Translations under genes and position numbers: made by a program
NCBI RefSeq assembly: GCF_001941865.1
Contig: NZ_CP016162.1
Location: forward strand, 3,967,501 to 4,031,500
Length of the DNA: 64,000 bases
Reading direction: 5' to 3'
Source: Pseudomonas alcaliphila JAB1
GTDB taxonomy: Bacteria; Pseudomonadota; Gammaproteobacteria; Pseudomonadales; Pseudomonadaceae
The notes under the pieces: model-generated
What the model saw: the letters and a program-made list of their open reading frames with translations, nothing else
Told to the model about the DNA's origin: nothing
The model's database searches: none
In this document: positions 60,408-64,000 of the stretch, piece after piece
Layout of the letters: every line of letters starts with the position of its first letter
Position numbering within the stretch: the first letter of the stretch is position 1

Positions 60408-60977
60408 TCACAGACTCGCAAAGTGTTCGTAGAGAATCGTCGCGCCAACTAGCATCAGCACCACACCGCCGACGATCTCGGCACGCTTGCCGACCAGTTG
60501 GCCCAGCATACGACCAAGCAACATGCCCAATGTCACCATCAGGGTGGTGGCCAGACCGATACACAGTGCAGCGACCAGGATGTTCACCTCGACGAAAGCC
60601 AGGCTCACGCCAACGGCCAGCGCGTCGATGCTGGTGGCCACGGCAGTGACGGCCAGCACCCAGAAGGAATGGCGCGAGGGCTTGTCTTCAGGCGCATCGT
60701 CATCGGCGCTGAGCCCGGCATGGATCATGTGCCCCCCAAGTCCGACCAGCAACACGAAGGCGATCCAGTGATCCCACTCGAGGACGAAACGACTGGCTGC
60801 CTGGCCGATCAGCCAGCCGATGATCGGCGTGATGGCCTCGATGGTGCCAAAGATCAACCCAGCGCGAAGGGCTTCGGCAAAGCGTGGCTTGTGCAGGCCC
60901 GAGCCCTTGCCGATGGCAGCCGCGAAGGCATCCGTCGACATGGCGAAAGACAGAAGAAGCAGCGAGAGAGGATTCAA
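60408..60977 (-). CDS. mntP: Manganese efflux pump MntP (TTG start)
   Basis: 189 aa from the TTG at 60977, preceded by GGAG at 6-bp spacing; this gives E. coli MntP length, while the longer frame starts inside the riboswitch. Six spans with duplicated Asp motifs, [16 protein letters not shown] and [10 protein letters not shown], that coordinate Mn2+ in the membrane. Exports excess manganese. Preceded by a yybP-ykoY riboswitch, so probably induced by Mn2+. Confidence 0.93.
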   Translation of the reverse strand: MNPLSLLLLSFAMSTDAFAAAIGKGSGLHKPRFAEALRAGLIFGTIEAITPIIGWLIGQAASRFVLEWDHWIAFVLLVGLGGHMIHAGLSADDDAPEDKPSRHSFWVLAVTAVATSIDALAVGVSLAFVEVNILVAALCIGLATTLMVTLGMLLGRMLGQLVGKRAEIVGGVVLMLVGATILYEHFASL

Positions 60978-61039
60978 GGGAAACTCCAGCCGGGCCTGAG
61001 TCAACGACAAGCCACTGCGCGCCCGACCTGGCACAGGAC

Positions 61040-61150
61040 TGTCGTTGGTCTCACCAATCCCTGCGGATGCGTTGGCCACGGCAGGTTGCCGAGAATGTTG
61101 ACCAACGCGCCGACGCTAGCGCGACGGCAGGTTACTCCCCCAAAGAGGCG
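61040..61150 (-). promoter_or_regulatory. yybP-ykoY manganese riboswitch of mntP
   Basis: Minus strand from about 61150: TTTGGGGGAGTAACC, then GGTCAACATTCTCGG, then GGTGAGACC near 61045. These match the conserved loops of the yybP-ykoY Mn2+ aptamer (GGGGAGUA; GUCAACAUxCUCGG; GAGACC). The expression platform 60978-61040 has ACCAACGACA...TTGTCGTTG, which could alternate with the aptamer and hide the GGAG of mntP. E. coli mntP is regulated the same way. Confidence 0.88.
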
Positions 61151-61233
61151 AGCAGGATAAACCCAAGCATGCCGGGGCGGAAGTGGCGGCGCTCAGCAAC
61201 AGCTCAGCGGTAGCCTGCGCCACCGAGCAGGCA

Positions 61234-61536
61234 TCAGGTTTCGACGCCCTGCTCGAGCGGTTTCTCGGGCTCCACCTGCGGCGTCTCGGTGCCCTGCTCT
61301 TCCTCCTTGTCGTCCTTGCCAAGTGCTCGGTTGGTGGACTCCTGCAGGGAGTCCACCTGGCGGTTGACCTCATCGACCACCTCGCCGACCGAGTCACTGA
61401 TCAGCGCCTGCACTTCCTTCTTCGCCTCTTCGGCGAGCTTCTGTGCGGACTGCTCGGCGGCGTCGCAGCCCGCCAGGGCGATCAGTGCCAGACCAAGTGC
61501 GGCAGGCGCCAAGCGGTGTTTCCAAGGGTTTTTCAT
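61234..61536 (-). CDS. Small lipoprotein between mntP and terC
   Basis: 100 aa from the ATG at 61536, with GGAG upstream. Lipobox LAGC after the signal (MKNPWKHRLAPAALGLALI), then a long charged helix (SAQKLAEEAKKEVQALI; DEVNRQVDSLQESTNRAL) and an acidic tail. Probably a coiled-coil envelope lipoprotein. It lies 63 bp after the TerC gene and likely shares its transcript. Confidence 0.83.
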   Translation of the reverse strand: MKNPWKHRLAPAALGLALIALAGCDAAEQSAQKLAEEAKKEVQALISDSVGEVVDEVNRQVDSLQESTNRALGKDDKEEEQGTETPQVEPEKPLEQGVET

Positions 61537-61599
61537 CAGGTTTCTCCAGTGTCGAAGGCCCGGATACACACGGGGCGTAGCCGGGCAAAAGCTTATCCG

Positions 61600-62586
61600 T
61601 CAGATCTTGGCGGGCGGCTGGCCGCGGGTCTTGTACAGCGACAGCAACACTCCGCCGACCAGCAGGACCAGGGTTACGCTCAGGGACACAACAGCCGGGA
61701 TCTTGCCGATGATGCCGACCAGGAAGATCTTCGCGCCAATGAATACCAGCACCAGCGCCAGCGCGTACTTGAGGTAGGCGAAGCGGTGGATCAGCGCAGC
61801 CAAGGCGAAGTACAGGGCGCGCAGGCCGAGGATGGCGAAAATGTTCGAGGTGTAGACGATGAACGGGTCCTGAGTGATGGCGAAGATCGCCGGCACGCTG
61901 TCGATGGCGAACACCAGATCGGCGCACTCGATCAGGATCAGCGCCAGGAACAGCGGCGTCACCCACAGCACGCTGCGGCCCTGGCCATCGTCCTGACGCA
62001 CGAAGAAGCGTTGGCCGTGCAGCTCATCGGTCACGCGCAGATGCTTGCGCAGGAACTTCACCAGCACGTTGTTCTCCAGGTCCGGCGCATCGTCGAGCTT
62101 GGCGAACAGCATCTTGATGCCGGTAAAGAACAGGAAGGCGCCGAATACATAGAGAATCCAGGCGAACTCGTGAATCAGCGCAGCGCCCAGGCCGATCATG
62201 ATGGCGCGCAGCACCAGCACGCCCATGATTCCCCAGAACAGCACCTTGTGTTGGTACTGCCTTGGAATACCCAGGAAGCTGAAGATCATGGCCATGAGAA
62301 ACACGTTATCCATCGACAACGATTTCTCGATCAGAAAACCGGTGAGGTAATCCATGCTGGCGTCGCCGCCTTTCTGGAAGAACACCCAGACGCCGAACAG
62401 CAGGCCTGCAGTGATGTAGCCAGCTGACAACATCAAGCTTTCACGCACGCCGATTTCGCGATTATCGCGGTGCAGCACGCCAAGATCGAAGGCCAGCAGG
62501 GAGATAACGACAGCGATGAAGACCAGCCACAACCAGGTGGCCGTGCCGAGGAAGTCGGCGAAGAGGAACGGTTCTAGGGCAGTCAT
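61600..62586 (-). CDS. TerC/Alx-family membrane protein
   Basis: ~328 aa from the ATG at 62586, with AGGAGGGG upstream. Nine spans; landmarks FFQKGGDASMDYLTGFLIEKSLSMDN and IECADLVFAIDSVPAIFAIT, with conserved membrane Asp/Glu as in TerC and Alx, which export manganese in E. coli. Together with mntP this suggests Mn2+ homeostasis. Confidence 0.9.
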   Translation of the reverse strand: MTALEPFLFADFLGTATWLWLVFIAVVISLLAFDLGVLHRDNREIGVRESLMLSAGYITAGLLFGVWVFFQKGGDASMDYLTGFLIEKSLSMDNVFLMAMIFSFLGIPRQYQHKVLFWGIMGVLVLRAIMIGLGAALIHEFAWILYVFGAFLFFTGIKMLFAKLDDAPDLENNVLVKFLRKHLRVTDELHGQRFFVRQDDGQGRSVLWVTPLFLALILIECADLVFAIDSVPAIFAITQDPFIVYTSNIFAILGLRALYFALAALIHRFAYLKYALALVLVFIGAKIFLVGIIGKIPAVVSLSVTLVLLVGGVLLSLYKTRGQPPAKI

Positions 62587-62761
62587 GGAGCCCCTCCTAC
62601 AGTCAGATTGAACAGACTGTGATTCCGACATCGCGGTATTAACCGCCAGAGGGGCCCGGCATCACGGGCGCCACAATACTCAGGCCGCGAACGCCACTCA
62701 ACGGGGCGAATGTTACAAAATATTTCCAATTCTACGCCGCTACAGAGCCTGCTGCCGTCTT

Positions 62762-62824
62762 GTAGGAGCCCGCTTGCGGGCGATCCTGGCGCCGTCGGCT
62801 AATCGCCCGCAAGCGGGCTCCTAC
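62762..62824. repeat. REP-like inverted repeat, GTAGGAGC family
   Basis: Perfect 23-bp arms (62762-62784 and 62802-62824), stem content CCGCTTGCGGGCGAT, between polB and the TerC gene. Confidence 0.85.
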
Positions 62825-62849
62825 GGGGTTCGCTGTTTATCCGAAGGTT

Positions 62850-64000
62850 TCAGAACAGTCCGAGCTGCCCGTCCACCAACCGCTCGAAGTCGCCGCCGAC
62901 GAACGGCAGGATGGCATCGGCCACCGGCTTCAGCTGGCGGCTGATGTAATGCTCGTAGTCCACCGGCGACAGCAGGCGCTCCAGCGGTTGCGGCCCGCCG
63001 GTGGTGATCAGGTAGCTGATCCAGCCGCCACGCTGATATTGCAGCGGCCGGCCAAGACGCTGGTTGTGCTCGTCGGCCAGGCGTGCGGCGCGCACGTGCG
63101 GCGGCACGTTGCGCTGGTAGTCGTCGAGGCGCCGACGCAAACGCTTGCGATAGACCAGCAGCTCGTCCAGTTCGCCGGCCAGGGTGCGCTTCACGTAATC
63201 GCGCACGTAGTGCTCATAGGGCTGGCCAGCGAACACCAGGCGATACAGCTCCTGCTGAAAGCGCTGGGCCAGCGGCGACCAGTCGGTGCGCACCGTCTCC
63301 AGACCCTTGAACACCATGCGCTCACTGCCGTCCACGTCGTGAACCAGGCCGGCATAACGCTTCTTGCTGCCCTCCTCGGTGCCACGGATGGTGGGCATGA
63401 GAAAGCGTCGGTAGTGGGTTTCGTACTGCAACTCCAGCGCGCTGCTCAGGCCATACTCCTGCTGCAGATGTTCACGCCACCAGGCGTTGACCTTGCTCAC
63501 CAGCCCACGACCGATCCGCGCGGCGTCTTCCTCGCCATGCTCACCACCGAGCCAGACGAAGGTGGAGTCGGTATCGCCGTAGATCACCGCATGCCCCTCG
63601 GCTTCGATCAGCTCACGGGTACGCTTCATGATCTGATGTCCACGCAGGGTGATCGACGAAGCCAGGCGCGGATCGAAGAAGCGGCAGCCGCTGGAGCCGA
63701 GCACGCCGTAGAAAGCGTTCATGATGATCTTAAGAGCCTGCGACAAGGCCGCGTTGCCGTCACGCTTGGCCACCTCACGGCCCTGCCAGACACGCTCGAC
63801 GATGGCCGGCAGACAATGCCGGGTACGCGAGAAGCGCGCGCCGCGAAAGCCTTCCACCGAGTGTTCGTCATCCGGCTGGTGCAGGCCTTCGACCAAGCCC
63901 AGCGGGTCGATCAGAAAGCTGCGGATGATCGACGGATACAGACTCTTGTAGTCCAGCACCAGCACCGAGTCGTACAGCCCGGGGCGCGAATCCATGACGA
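62850..64000 (-). CDS. polB: DNA polymerase II (family B), C-terminal part
   Basis: 383 codons visible; the gene runs past the window edge. Family-B motifs: A (DYKSLYPSII), B (LKIIMNAFYGVLGSSG), C (YGDTDSTFVWL), then the thumb. Involved in translesion and repair synthesis. C-terminus DGQLGLF is typical of E. coli Pol II beta-clamp binding, QLGLF. Confidence 0.93.
   Translation of the reverse strand, partial: VMDSRPGLYDSVLVLDYKSLYPSIIRSFLIDPLGLVEGLHQPDDEHSVEGFRGARFSRTRHCLPAIVERVWQGREVAKRDGNAALSQALKIIMNAFYGVLGSSGCRFFDPRLASSITLRGHQIMKRTRELIEAEGHAVIYGDTDSTFVWLGGEHGEEDAARIGRGLVSKVNAWWREHLQQEYGLSSALELQYETHYRRFLMPTIRGTEEGSKKRYAGLVHDVDGSERMVFKGLETVRTDWSPLAQRFQQELYRLVFAGQPYEHYVRDYVKRTLAGELDELLVYRKRLRRRLDDYQRNVPPHVRAARLADEHNQRLGRPLQYQRGGWISYLITTGGPQPLERLLSPVDYEHYISRQLKPVADAILPFVGGDFERLVDGQLGLF

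Noticed and set aside
62587..62760. Second yybP-ykoY riboswitch ahead of the TerC gene
   Set aside because: Conserved GGGGAGUA and CUCGG words are absent.

Overview
The window is a 64-kb stretch of a GC-rich gammaproteobacterial chromosome, almost certainly Pseudomonas in the broad sense. The gene blocks pepA-holC-valS, carboxylesterase / acyl-CoA synthetase / rhlB / dauA, pcs, and aapJQMP are typical of that genus. Many intergenic gaps hold the GTAGGAGC...GCTCCTAC and GTAGCCCGGA...TCCGGGCTAC palindromes common in Pseudomonas. A degenerate chromosomal integron suggests the stutzeri/mendocina/oleovorans/alcaligenes side of the genus; that placement is an inference.

Layout. 1-5.4 kb: pepA (5' end outside the window), holC, a proline-rich hypothetical, valS. 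5.5-13.4 kb: four ion transporters (NhaC, NhaD, an SLC13 permease with TrkA-C domains, a YbiR-like permease), plus a winged-helix protein and rlmF. 13.5-15.4 kb: two divergent orphan periplasmic binding proteins. 15.4-32.8 kb: sbcD and sbcC, on the same strand and normally adjacent, are separated by about 12 kb of accessory DNA. That DNA holds (a) a sensing/uptake/racemase module (LysR, binding protein, chemoreceptor, tandem-domain Asp/Glu racemase, GltP-type symporter, second LysR), (b) a lipoprotein and an HD-domain protein, and (c) an integron remnant: an intI fragment with an internal stop, and cassettes encoding a 130-aa unknown, an HNH protein, a GFA-family protein and small membrane proteins.

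33-44 kb: exported methyltransferase-like protein, APC permease, Lrp regulator and YjeH-type exporter, membrane-tethered TAXI binding protein, NdpA, glutaredoxin, GST, GIY-YIG protein, phosphatidylcholine synthase, NTF2-like protein, GlxA-family regulator. 44.1-46.4 kb: three tandem ~160-bp repeats, then a class C group II intron inserted directly after the terminator of the aap operon. 46.4-50.8 kb: aapJQMP, an L-amino-acid ABC importer. 51-59.5 kb: esterase, acyl-CoA synthetase, cNMP-binding-GGDEF protein, M19 dipeptidase, rhlB, and a dauA (D-arginine dehydrogenase) copy that lacks four residues of the FAD-binding glycine motif. 59-62.6 kb: a frameshifted small membrane gene, a beta-propeller protein, mntP preceded by a yybP-ykoY manganese riboswitch, a lipoprotein, and a TerC/Alx protein. 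The window ends inside polB.

The strongest second-look items are the sbcD/sbcC split, the integron remnant whose core-site pairs agree cassette by cassette, the racemase with one intact and one degenerate active site beside a matching symporter and chemoreceptor, the group II intron at a terminator, the mntP riboswitch, and the dauA deletion. No tRNA, rRNA or CRISPR array was seen.
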